Positions 46,489 to 53,937 of a stretch of 64,000 bases of DNA are shown here, piece after piece. Location of the stretch: contig CAKOYQ010000003.1 in the NCBI GenBank assembly GCA_934130935.1, positions 65,323-129,322 on the forward strand, read 5' to 3'. Within the stretch, counting starts at the first letter, position 1; each line of letters opens with the position of its first letter. Origin of the DNA: an uncultured Clostridia bacterium (GTDB lineage: Bacteria; Bacillota; Clostridia; TANB77; CAG-508). Under the pieces are notes generated by a model. It saw nothing but the letters and a program-made list of their open reading frames with translations, searched no databases and had not been told where the DNA came from. The translations under genes and the position numbers were made by a program.

Positions 46489-47037
46489 ATGCAAAAAGAA
46501 TTAGTAGACATTGTAGATGAAAATAACAAATTAACAGGGCAGATTGAAGACAGATGGGAGGCATATAATAAAGGATTATGGAGAAGAACAGTTTCGTGTT
46601 GGATAATGAATGAAAAAGGAGAAGTGCTGTTACAAAAAAGAACAGTAAATAAGCGAAGGAATCCTAATAAATGGGCAAAAACTGGAGGACAAGTTGATAG
46701 TGGCGAAACTGTAGAAGAAGCAATATTTAGAGAAGTAAAAGAAGAATTAGGAATAGAAGTTCCAAAAGAACAAATTAAAGTAATAGATGTTCATAAAAGT
46801 AATGATGCAAATAGGCGTTTTGCATATAATTTTATATTTGTAGTAAATTATAAAATAAATGATTATAAATTACAAAAAGAAGAGGTTTCGGAAGTTAAAT
46901 ATGTCACAATCAAAGAAATGGAATTGGCCAGAAAGAATCGTGATTTTAATTACACTTTTAGTGCTTGGAGCGACGAAGATTTTTATAGAGAAATAAATTT
47001 ATTAAAAAATAAAAGCAAAGAAATTTTGGAAAAATAA
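46489..47037 (+). CDS. Nudix hydrolase
   Basis: 182 residues. The Nudix box is intact: GGQVDSGETVEEAIF then REVKEELGI (G-x5-E-x7-REVxEExGI; residues ~64-87). The N-terminal IVDENNKLTGQ and WRRTVSCWIMNEKGEVLLQKR resemble isopentenyl-diphosphate isomerase-like Nudix enzymes such as YfcD, whose substrates are unsettled. The start at 46489 is preceded by GAGAGG at 15 bases; no alternative start keeps the frame. It is probably cotranscribed with the upstream membrane protein. Confidence 0.9.
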   Translation: MQKELVDIVDENNKLTGQIEDRWEAYNKGLWRRTVSCWIMNEKGEVLLQKRTVNKRRNPNKWAKTGGQVDSGETVEEAIFREVKEELGIEVPKEQIKVIDVHKSNDANRRFAYNFIFVVNYKINDYKLQKEEVSEVKYVTIKEMELARKNRDFNYTFSAWSDEDFYREINLLKNKSKEILEK

Positions 47038-47075
47038 ACATTAATAAAAAATATAATATAAGGAGTAAGTGTATT

Positions 47076-47609
47076 ATGTATAATCGAATTTCTATTGTTG
47101 GAGGATCTGGAAGTGGAAAAAGCACATTATGTAATATTTTATCAAAAGAGTTAAACTTACCAGCTATTCATTTAGACGCCATTAATTTTAATGCAAATTG
47201 GGTTGAAATAAATAAAGAGGAAAGAGATAAAATAATATCTGATAAATCATCAGAAGATAAATGGATTATTGATGGAAATTACAATAAAACACTTAAAGAA
47301 CGTTTTAAAAAAGCCGACTTGATAATATGGTTAGATTACTCAACATGCATGCAATTAAAAGGTGTTTTTAAAAGATATTTTAAAACGCGTAATAAAGAAA
47401 GAACTGAAATTCCGGGATGTAAAGAACGTTTAAATTTTAAATTTATAAAATATGTAGCTACATATAATAAAAAGAAAAGACCTGTAATTGCAGATTATTT
47501 AAAAAATATACCAAAAGATAAAGTTATAAGATTTAAAAAACAAAAAGATTTAAACAAATGGCTTATAGAATTTACACATAATGATAATATTTTAGAAGGA
47601 TTGAAGTAA
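47076..47609 (+). CDS. P-loop kinase-like protein (topology modulation/FlaR-like)
   Basis: 177 residues with an adenylate-kinase-like fold. Walker A GGSGSGKSTLCNIL (~8-21), LPAIHLDAINF, WIIDGNYNKTLKERFKKADLIIWLDY (Walker B region, ~70-95, broken by a turn) and an Arg/Lys-rich lid (KRYFKTRNKER). Relatives are annotated DNA topology modulation protein FlaR or AAA ATPase; real substrate unknown. Ribosome binding site AAGGAG. The gene follows the Nudix gene by 38 bases. Confidence 0.82.
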   Translation: MYNRISIVGGSGSGKSTLCNILSKELNLPAIHLDAINFNANWVEINKEERDKIISDKSSEDKWIIDGNYNKTLKERFKKADLIIWLDYSTCMQLKGVFKRYFKTRNKERTEIPGCKERLNFKFIKYVATYNKKKRPVIADYLKNIPKDKVIRFKKQKDLNKWLIEFTHNDNILEGLK

Positions 47610-47630
47610 ACAATATAAATCATAAAAAAT

Positions 47631-47693
47631 AAAAACTCACATACAATTATAAAAAAGGGTTAATAAACCCAGATTGATTGTATAGGAGTTTTT
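47631..47693 (+). promoter_or_regulatory. Hairpin overlapping the cwlD ribosome binding site
   Basis: AAAAACTC (47631-47638) pairs with GAGTTTTT (47686-47693), ATACAAT (47641) pairs with ATTGTAT (47677), and an inner GGGTT / AACCC closes the loop. The GGAG binding site lies in the right arm. It can act as terminator of the upstream gene and as a lid on cwlD translation. Confidence 0.55.
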
Positions 47694-47695
47694 AA

Positions 47696-48403
47696 ATGAT
47701 AGTTTTAACTAAAAGAAAAATAAGAATAACAATATTAATTGTATTTTTTTTGGTATTTGGAGTTACATTTTTAAATGACAAAAAAGAAGGAGTGCCAACA
47801 GTATCTCTGCCTGTTTCTGGAAAAACAGTAGTTATTGATGCTGGGCATGGAAAGCCAGATGAAGGAGCACAAAGTAGCAGAGGCACAACTGAAGCAGAAA
47901 CTAATCTTAAAATTGCATTAAAATTACAAAATTTATTAGAACAGAGTGGTTCTTCTGTAATACTTACGCGTTCAGATGAAAATGCAATATATGATTTAGA
48001 TGCAAAGACACTAAAACAGAAAAAGATTTCAGATATTCATAACAGAGTAAAGATTGGAAATGAAAGCTCAGCAGACATATTTGTTTCAATACACCTAAAT
48101 AAAATACCACAACAACAATATGATGGATGGCAAACATTTTATAATGCACAAAACCAAGATGGACAGAAACTTGCAGTGGCTATACAAAATAATTTAAATA
48201 AAGCTATTCAAAAAGAAAACAATAGAGTCGCAAAGAGTATTGATAACATATATATTGTTAAACATGTAGAAATACCAACAACTATTGTGGAATGTGGTTT
48301 TTTATCAAATGCAGATGAAGAAAAAAAGCTACTAGAAGATGAATATCAAAATAGATTGGCTTGGGGAATTTATAATGGAATAATAGATTATTTTTATCAA
48401 TAG
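47696..48403 (+). CDS. cwlD: N-acetylmuramoyl-L-alanine amidase CwlD
   Basis: Amidase_3 zinc enzyme needed to make muramic-delta-lactam in the spore cortex. 235 residues: signal-anchor helix (~8-24), then VIDAGHGKPDEGA (zinc His, ~53), ETNLKIALKLQ (zinc Glu), SADIFVSIHLN (zinc His, ~125) and VECGFLSN (catalytic Glu, ~203). Short size with a single catalytic domain is typical of CwlD rather than LytC-type enzymes. The ribosome binding site lies in a hairpin. Together with Spo0E it indicates spore formation. Confidence 0.88.
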   Translation: MIVLTKRKIRITILIVFFLVFGVTFLNDKKEGVPTVSLPVSGKTVVIDAGHGKPDEGAQSSRGTTEAETNLKIALKLQNLLEQSGSSVILTRSDENAIYDLDAKTLKQKKISDIHNRVKIGNESSADIFVSIHLNKIPQQQYDGWQTFYNAQNQDGQKLAVAIQNNLNKAIQKENNRVAKSIDNIYIVKHVEIPTTIVECGFLSNADEEKKLLEDEYQNRLAWGIYNGIIDYFYQ

Positions 48404-48424
48404 ATATAGTCTATTGTTAATTAC

Positions 48425-48463
48425 AAAAATTACTGTGACCTTACGGATACAGTAATTTTTTGT
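48425..48463 (+). terminator. Terminator after cwlD
   Basis: AAAAATTACTGT (48425-48436) pairs with ACAGTAATTTTT (48449-48460), followed by TTG. 12 bp stem. Confidence 0.85.
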
Positions 48464-48483
48464 GTAAAATTTAAGGAAATACA

Positions 48484-48512
48484 TTGACTTTTTGACAGTT
48501 TCATTGTATTAT
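48484..48512 (+). promoter_or_regulatory. Promoter of minD-minE
   Basis: TTGACT (48484) and TATTAT (48507), 17 bases apart. A second TTGACA at 48492 overlaps and could pair with TAGTAA. Confidence 0.65.
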
Positions 48513-48569
48513 AGTAATTGTAAAAACTAGGATTTTAAATTCACAAGAATTATCCTAAGGAGGAAGAAT

Positions 48570-49361
48570 ATGGGAGAAGTTATAGTTATAACATCAGGAA
48601 AAGGTGGAGTTGGAAAAACAACAACAACAGCAAACCTAGGTTCTAGTCTAGCATTAGAAGGAAAAAAAGTTGCATTAATAGATACAGACATTGGGCTAAG
48701 AAATTTAGATGTAGTAATGGGATTAGAAAATAGAATAGTATATGATATAGTTGATGTTGTTGAAGAAAAATGCAAACTTAGACAAGCATTAATAAAGGAC
48801 AAGAGATTTAAAGAATTATATTTATTACCAGCTGCACAAACAAGAGACAAAAGTGCAGTAAATGAAGAACAAATGATAGATTTAACAAATAAATTAAAAG
48901 AAGAATTTGACTATATACTTGTAGATTGTCCTGCTGGAATAGAGCAAGGCTTTAAAAATGCTATAGCAGGAGCAGATCGTGCCATAGTAGTAACAACTGC
49001 AGAAATATCTTCAATAAGAGATGCTGATAGAATTATAGGATTGTTAGAAGCATCAGAAATTAAAAATCCAGAATTAGTTATTAATAGAATAAGACCAAAC
49101 ATGGTAAAAAAAGGTGAAATGATGGATGTAAATGATATAGTTGATTTATTATCAATAGACTTAATTGGTGTTGTTCCAGATGATGAATATATAATAACAC
49201 AAACCAATAAGGGAGAACCAGTAATACAAAATAGAAAAGCACCATCAGGTAAAGCTTATTTAGAGATTGCTAAAAGAGTATTAGGAGAAAATATAGAAGT
49301 AACAATTCCAGGAAGAGAAAAAGGTTTTTTTGCAAAGCTAAAAAGTTTATTTAAAAAATAA
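48570..49361 (+). CDS. minD: Septum site-determining ATPase MinD
   Basis: Membrane-cycling ATPase that places division inhibition at the poles. 263 residues: deviant Walker A KGGVGKTT (11-18), switch I DTDIGLRNLDVVMGL, switch II LVDCPAGIEQGF, RIRPNMVKKGEMM and the C-terminal amphipathic membrane helix KGFFAKLKSLFKK. RBS AAGGAGG. It is followed by minE 39 bases downstream. minC does not precede it and is not seen in the window. Confidence 0.96.
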   Translation: MGEVIVITSGKGGVGKTTTTANLGSSLALEGKKVALIDTDIGLRNLDVVMGLENRIVYDIVDVVEEKCKLRQALIKDKRFKELYLLPAAQTRDKSAVNEEQMIDLTNKLKEEFDYILVDCPAGIEQGFKNAIAGADRAIVVTTAEISSIRDADRIIGLLEASEIKNPELVINRIRPNMVKKGEMMDVNDIVDLLSIDLIGVVPDDEYIITQTNKGEPVIQNRKAPSGKAYLEIAKRVLGENIEVTIPGREKGFFAKLKSLFKK

Positions 49362-49400
49362 ATGCTATTAAAATAAACAAAAGTTGGAGGGTAATAAATA

Positions 49401-49961
49401 ATGTTTGAGAGCATAATGAATTTTTTTAAGAAGATGACAAAAAAAGAAGAACAAACATTAAAGTCTAAAGATGCAGCAAAAGAAAGATTACATTTAGTTC
49501 TAATGCAAGATAGGGCAAACGTATCAGCAGACTTTTTAGATTTGATGAAACAAGAAATAATAGAGGTAATAAAAAAATATATAGATATAGATGAAAGTGC
49601 AATGGATGTTAGATTAACAAACAAAGAAAATGGAGACGGTAGCAATGGAGCTCCAGCGTTATATGCCAATATTCCTATATTAAATATTAAGGATGAGGTA
49701 AGGCAAACTGCACAAGTGGAAAAAAACAATAAAACAAAACAGAACAAACAAGAAGATAAGAAAACAAAAAATACAGTTAAAAATCAAGACAGTAAGACAC
49801 AAAATAATAAGCAACAAGAAAATAAACAAAATGAAGCTAAAGAATCAAAAAATACTCAAAATGAGAAAAAGAAACAAAATAATGATAAAGAAAAAGACAA
49901 AAAGACTGAACAAAAACAAGAAAAGTTAAAAAATAATACAAAAGAAAAAAATGAAAGTTAA
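49401..49961 (+). CDS. minE: MinE-like topological specificity factor with long charged tail
   Basis: 186 residues, about twice the usual size. The first ~95 match MinE: membrane-binding start MFESIMNFFKKM, KDAAKERLHLVLMQDRANVS (MinD-contact helix), the dimerisation part with MKQEIIEVIKKYIDID and MDVRLTN. The remaining ~90 residues are low complexity, Lys/Asn/Gln/Glu only, unlike any MinE tail I know. The tail uses the same AT-rich codons as the gene and shows no frame break. RBS TTGGAGGG. Confidence 0.9.
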   Translation: MFESIMNFFKKMTKKEEQTLKSKDAAKERLHLVLMQDRANVSADFLDLMKQEIIEVIKKYIDIDESAMDVRLTNKENGDGSNGAPALYANIPILNIKDEVRQTAQVEKNNKTKQNKQEDKKTKNTVKNQDSKTQNNKQQENKQNEAKESKNTQNEKKKQNNDKEKDKKTEQKQEKLKNNTKEKNES

Positions 49962-49985
49962 AAAACTTATAAAAAGAGTGATCAA

Positions 49986-51032
49986 ATGGATATAAAAAGA
50001 TTAAGAAAAATAGAATGGTTGATATTAGTATGTGCACTTATATTATGTGGCATTGGGTTAATTGCATTATTTTCGGCATCATATGATTCTGGTTTAGATG
50101 AATTTAAAAAACAGGCTGTTTGGGTGGGGATAAGTATTGGAATAATGATTGTAATTATGTTTATAGATTACAAAATTCTAATAAAATTATCTCCAATATT
50201 ATATGGCATAGCAATAATATCATTAATAGCAGTATTATTCACAAAACCCATAAGTGGAGCTAGAAGTTGGTTCACAATAGGAAATGATTTATTCTCATTT
50301 CAACCAGCCGAGATGTCAAAAATATTCATAATACTTTTTTTGGCATATGCAATTACTATAATACAAAGAAAAGGGAGAAGTGAAATAAACAGAATTCCCA
50401 AATTAGGAATAGTATTGCTAATAATAGCAGTTCCAACATTGCTGATAATAGCAGAACCAGATTATGGAACAGCGACAGCATATATAATTGCATTTATTGT
50501 AATGATTTTTGTGGCAGGAATAGATAAAAAATATATAATATCTGCACTTGCGATAGTGATAATAGCAATACCATTAACATATAATTTTATTTTACCACAA
50601 CATGCTAAATCAAGAATTGATACTTTTTTAAACCCAGAATCAGATCCAATGGGAAAAGGATATAACATTTTACAATCTAAACTTGCAATAGGTTCTGGAC
50701 AGATTACAGGAATGGGAATATTAAATGGTAACCAAACTCAATTAGGGTATTTATATCCTAAAACGACAGATTTTATATTTTCTGTTATAGGAGAAGAAAT
50801 GGGATTTGTTGTTGCATGTATAATAATTGTATTAAATGTAGTTATTATTACTAAATCTATTCAAGTTGCAAAAGGGATAAAAGATGAAGCAGGAAGCTAT
50901 GTTGCTGCTGGAATTTGCGGGATATTTCTTTTTCATACATTAGAAAACATAGGAATGACGATGGGGTTATTACCAATTACAGGTGTACCTTTGTTGTTTG
51001 TAAGCTACGGACGGAAGCTCAATGATGACTAG
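49986..51032 (+). CDS. RodA/FtsW-type SEDS glycosyltransferase, 3' end frameshifted
   Basis: Polymerises glycan strands with a class B PBP. 348 residues as read: GLIALFSASYDSG, SGARSWF (~84), FQPAEMSKIFIILFLA, EPDYGTATAY and the loop with FLNPESDPMGKGYNILQSKLAIGSGQ (split by turns) are present. The conserved C-terminal SYGGSSM motif is broken: the frame reads SYGRKLNDD and stops. One extra base at about 51011-51012 explains it; in the alternative frame the text continues as GGSSMMTSFICLGVLLN and ends at 51099. So the last helix is lost in this sequence. More RodA- than FtsW-like from its position after minDE, not proven. Confidence 0.88.
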   Translation: MDIKRLRKIEWLILVCALILCGIGLIALFSASYDSGLDEFKKQAVWVGISIGIMIVIMFIDYKILIKLSPILYGIAIISLIAVLFTKPISGARSWFTIGNDLFSFQPAEMSKIFIILFLAYAITIIQRKGRSEINRIPKLGIVLLIIAVPTLLIIAEPDYGTATAYIIAFIVMIFVAGIDKKYIISALAIVIIAIPLTYNFILPQHAKSRIDTFLNPESDPMGKGYNILQSKLAIGSGQITGMGILNGNQTQLGYLYPKTTDFIFSVIGEEMGFVVACIIIVLNVVIITKSIQVAKGIKDEAGSYVAAGICGIFLFHTLENIGMTMGLLPITGVPLLFVSYGRKLNDD

Positions 51033-51107
51033 CTTTATCTGTTTAGGGGTTTTACTAAATATAAGTAGTCAGAGAAAAAATGGAATGTTTAATAAATGAG
51101 GTAAAAT

Positions 51108-52085
51108 ATGTACTTAAAGAGATTAAAAATAGGAGATGTACAACTAGAAAATAATTTAATATTGGCTCCAATGGCAGGTGTAACAGACCTGCCTTTTAGG
51201 CTTATTGCAGAAAAGTTTAATCCTGGATTAGTATGTACAGAGATGGTAAGTTCAAAAGCATTATTTTATGGGGATGAAAAAACTAAGCAATTATTAAGAA
51301 CTGATCAAGAAAAAACACCAATAAGTATGCAAATATTTGGGAGTGATCCAGAAACAATGGGGTTTGCTACAAAGTATATAACCAATTTTGCTGATATTAT
51401 AGATATAAATATGGGATGTCCAGCTCCTAAAGTCGTGAAAAATGGTGATGGAAGCAAGTTACTTCTTGATTTAAATAAAGCAGAGGAAATAATAAAAGCT
51501 GTAGTTGCAAATTCAAAAGTTCCTGTAACTCTAAAATATAGAAAGGGATGGGACGATAAGCATATAATTGCATGTGAAATGGCTAAAATAGCAGAGGCAA
51601 ATGGGGTTTCTGCAATTACAATACATGGGAGAACACGTGATGAGTTTTATGGCGGAAAAGTAGACTTGAATATTATTAAAAAGGTAAAAGAGTCTGTTAA
51701 TATACCTGTTATAGGAAATGGGGATATAATTGATGAAGAATCGGCAAAGATTATGTTTGAATATACTGGTGTTGATGGAATTATGATAGGAAGAGGTTCA
51801 ATGGGAAATCCTTGGATATTTGAACAAATATGCTATTATTTGAAGAATGGAGAAAAAATTCCAAAACCAACTAAACAAGAGAGATATGAAATATTGAGAA
51901 AACATATTGAACTTGATGTTTTTTATAAAGGAGAAAAGGTTGCTATAAACGAAATGAGAAAACATATTGCATGGTATACTAAAAATATGCCAGATTCAAG
52001 TGCTTTTAGAAATGTAATTAATCATATTGAAAATAAAGAAGAACTTATAGATGCAGTTAAGGAATATTTTTCTATATATATGTAG
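51108..52085 (+). CDS. dusB: tRNA-dihydrouridine synthase, DusB type
   Basis: FMN enzyme that reduces uridines in tRNA. 325 residues, TIM barrel: LAPMAGVTDLPFR (~21-33), TEMVSSKAL, IDINMGCPAPKVVKNGDGSK (catalytic Cys in GCPAPK, ~103), LKYRKGWDD, ITIHGRTRDEFY, VIGNGDI and MIGRGSMGNPW. All cofactor and catalytic positions present. Its start is 8 bases beyond the repaired end of the rodA-type gene. Confidence 0.93.
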   Translation: MYLKRLKIGDVQLENNLILAPMAGVTDLPFRLIAEKFNPGLVCTEMVSSKALFYGDEKTKQLLRTDQEKTPISMQIFGSDPETMGFATKYITNFADIIDINMGCPAPKVVKNGDGSKLLLDLNKAEEIIKAVVANSKVPVTLKYRKGWDDKHIIACEMAKIAEANGVSAITIHGRTRDEFYGGKVDLNIIKKVKESVNIPVIGNGDIIDEESAKIMFEYTGVDGIMIGRGSMGNPWIFEQICYYLKNGEKIPKPTKQERYEILRKHIELDVFYKGEKVAINEMRKHIAWYTKNMPDSSAFRNVINHIENKEELIDAVKEYFSIYM

Positions 52086-52093
52086 TTATATTT

Positions 52094-52131
52094 TCCTCTT
52101 AAAGTAATAAATATACTTTAGGAGGATTTTT
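52094..52131 (+). promoter_or_regulatory. Terminator-like hairpin overlapping the next ribosome binding site
   Basis: TCCTCTTAAAGTA (52094-52106) pairs with TACTTTAGGAGGA (52114-52126) and is followed by TTTTT. It reads as the dusB terminator, but its right arm carries GGAGG, the ribosome binding site for the ATG at 52134. Confidence 0.62.
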
Positions 52132-52133
52132 GC

Positions 52134-52745
52134 ATGAAAAAGATATATTGGATAATTTTATTGATAATAGTATTGACAGTTGGTGGAGTATTTTTTTATA
52201 AAAATAGGGTTAAAAATTTAAAAAATGGAAATAATAAAAATAGTCAAGAAATCGTAAACTATATTTTAAACATTAGTTCATATGAGGTAAATGTTACAGT
52301 AGATGTAACAAGTAATAAAAATAGCAATAAATATATATTAAAACAAACATACCAAAGCCCTAATAGAAGTACGCAAGAAGTTATAGAACCAAGTAATATA
52401 GCTGGAATAAAAATGGAAAATGATGGAACAAATTTAAAGATAGAAAATAGTCAGTTAAGTTTAAATACTATTCTAGAAAACTACAGTTATTTAGGAGATA
52501 ATTGCTTAGATTTATATAGTTTTATAGAAGATTATAAAAAAGATGAAAATGCAACATTTGAAGAAAAAAATGAAGAAATAATAATGAAAGCAAGTAGTAA
52601 AACTGAAAATATTTATATGCAAGAAAAAACTTTACATATAGACAAAAAAACACAAAGTCCAACACAAATGGAAATAAAGGACAATAAACAAAAAACGACA
52701 ATTTACATATTATATAATGAGGTAAAGGTAAATAGTACAAAGTAA
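52134..52745 (+). CDS. Anchored LolA-fold-like protein, possibly GerS-like
   Basis: 203 residues. Signal-anchor helix (~5-22) with no lipobox Cys, then a beta-rich domain: SSYEVNVTVDVTSNKNSNKYILKQ, 'YQSPNRSTQEVIEPSNIAG' and 'MENDGTNLKIENSQLSLN' recall the pattern of LolA-type proteins such as clostridial GerS, in which a Pro-containing strand pair is followed by an 'xDGxxLxIxN' strand. GerS of C. difficile partners with CwlD in cortex modification. The assignment is from pattern and from the presence of cwlD nearby, so it is tentative. A hairpin covers the ribosome binding site. Confidence 0.6.
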   Translation: MKKIYWIILLIIVLTVGGVFFYKNRVKNLKNGNNKNSQEIVNYILNISSYEVNVTVDVTSNKNSNKYILKQTYQSPNRSTQEVIEPSNIAGIKMENDGTNLKIENSQLSLNTILENYSYLGDNCLDLYSFIEDYKKDENATFEEKNEEIIMKASSKTENIYMQEKTLHIDKKTQSPTQMEIKDNKQKTTIYILYNEVKVNSTK

Positions 52746-52756
52746 TGTAAGTACAC

Positions 52757-52784
52757 TTTACAAAATATATAAATGTAATATACT
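52757..52784 (+). promoter_or_regulatory. Possible promoter of mazF
   Basis: TTTACA (52757) and TATACT (52779), spacer 16; about 70 bases upstream of the gene. Confidence 0.5.
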
Positions 52785-52859
52785 ATTAACTTTACTTCAA
52801 ACTAAGTTTAAAGATACGAAAATATAGACTTAAAATTGTAGTTTTTGGGAGTGAAGAAA

Positions 52860-53207
52860 ATGGTAGTAAAAAGAGGCGATATGTTTTATGCAGACTTAAG
52901 TCCAGTTGTGGGCTCAGAACAAGGAGGAATTAGACCTGTTTTAATTATACAAAATGATTTAGGAAATAAGTATAGTCCAACTGTTATTGCTGCAGCCATA
53001 ACGTCCCAAACAAATAAAACAAAATTGCCAACACATATAGAATTAGGCGAAAATACAAGTGGACTTAAGAGTAATTCAGTGGTATTAGCTGAACAAATAA
53101 GAACTATAGACAAAAGTAGGTTAAAAGAGAAAATAGGCCATATAAATGACACACAAATAATAAATCAGTTAAATAATGCACTTGGTGTAAGTTTCGGATT
53201 AGAATAG
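52860..53207 (+). CDS. MazF/PemK-family mRNA endonuclease toxin (NdoA type)
   Basis: 115 residues. Sequence-specific endoribonuclease fold: RGDMFYADLSPVVGSEQGGIRPVLIIQND (split by turns; catalytic Arg in GIRPV, ~25) and VIAAAITSQTNKTKLPTHIEL (catalytic Thr, ~49), then VLAEQIRTIDKSRL. It matches NdoA of B. subtilis closely in pattern. Start ATG 52860 with GGGAGTG upstream instead of the TTG 15 bases earlier. No MazE/NdoAI antitoxin lies beside it; the upstream neighbour is an anchored protein. So it appears to be an orphan toxin, unless its antitoxin is elsewhere. Confidence 0.92.
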   Translation: MVVKRGDMFYADLSPVVGSEQGGIRPVLIIQNDLGNKYSPTVIAAAITSQTNKTKLPTHIELGENTSGLKSNSVVLAEQIRTIDKSRLKEKIGHINDTQIINQLNNALGVSFGLE

Positions 53208-53224
53208 AATTTGATATTAAATAT

Positions 53225-53268
53225 CCCATGTATATAATGTTTTACACATATATACATGGGAATTTTGA
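53225..53268. terminator. Bidirectional terminator between mazF and the Sua5-type gene
   Basis: CCCATGTATATA (53225-53236) pairs with TATATACATGGG (53249-53260), 12 bp. Plus side AATTTTG, minus side ATATTTAATATC. Confidence 0.75.
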
Positions 53269-53273
53269 TAATA

Positions 53274-53876
53274 TTAATTTTCAAGTACATCTATAATTTG
53301 TTCAATTAAAATTGGGCCTTGCCTTAAAACTTTTAATGTTTCAGAAGTACAATCTATTATAGAGCTTGCTTCGCCAAAAAATACATCTCCTTCCATTAAG
53401 CCATCTAAATTAGGAAAAGTTTTTTCTATTTCTTCTAAATTTGTACAAGTTGGAAAACCACTTAGATTTGCACTACTCATAAAGATAGGACTTCTAGTTT
53501 CTTTTATTAAATTTTCTAAAGCTTTAGAAGTTGCCATTCTTACAGCGATTGTTGGCTCGCCGTTATTTACATATGAAGGAAGTTCAGGTTTTTTTAATAA
53601 AACAAGAGTAATAGGTCCTGGCATAAAAGCATGGATTATTTTTTCTATTTTTTCATTTACAATAGCAATGCTTTTTATTTGTTCCTCATCTGCACACATA
53701 ATAGGAAATAATTTTGAATGGGGACGATTTTTAATTTTTACTAGGTTATCATGAGCCTTAATTGAATTAATACGGGCACATACCCCATAAATAGTGTCAG
53801 TAGGGACACTGATTACTCCATCATTTTTTAGGATATTAGCTAATTCCTTTGTTTCAGTTTGTTTGTATATTCTCAT
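53274..53876 (-). CDS. L-threonylcarbamoyladenylate synthase (Sua5/YwlC/YrdC)
   Basis: Makes threonylcarbamoyl-AMP for the t6A37 modification of tRNAs. 200 residues: VISVPTDTIYGVCA (~20-33), KIKNRPHSKLFPIMC (the KxRP..P substrate motif), FMPGPITLVL (~84), VRMATSKA and SPIFMSSANLSG (~125-136). The C-terminal Sua5 extension is absent, so it is the YrdC-length form. ATG at 53876 is chosen over a GTG 9 bases upstream, because GGAG lies 8 bases before the ATG. Divergent neighbour is the PBP, on the same strand. Confidence 0.93.
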   Translation of the reverse strand: MRIYKQTETKELANILKNDGVISVPTDTIYGVCARINSIKAHDNLVKIKNRPHSKLFPIMCADEEQIKSIAIVNEKIEKIIHAFMPGPITLVLLKKPELPSYVNNGEPTIAVRMATSKALENLIKETRSPIFMSSANLSGFPTCTNLEEIEKTFPNLDGLMEGDVFFGEASSIIDCTSETLKVLRQGPILIEQIIDVLEN

Positions 53877-53937
53877 ATCAATCACTCCATAAAATATTGT
53901 AACATTATATTAACAACAATTCAACAACAAATTTATT

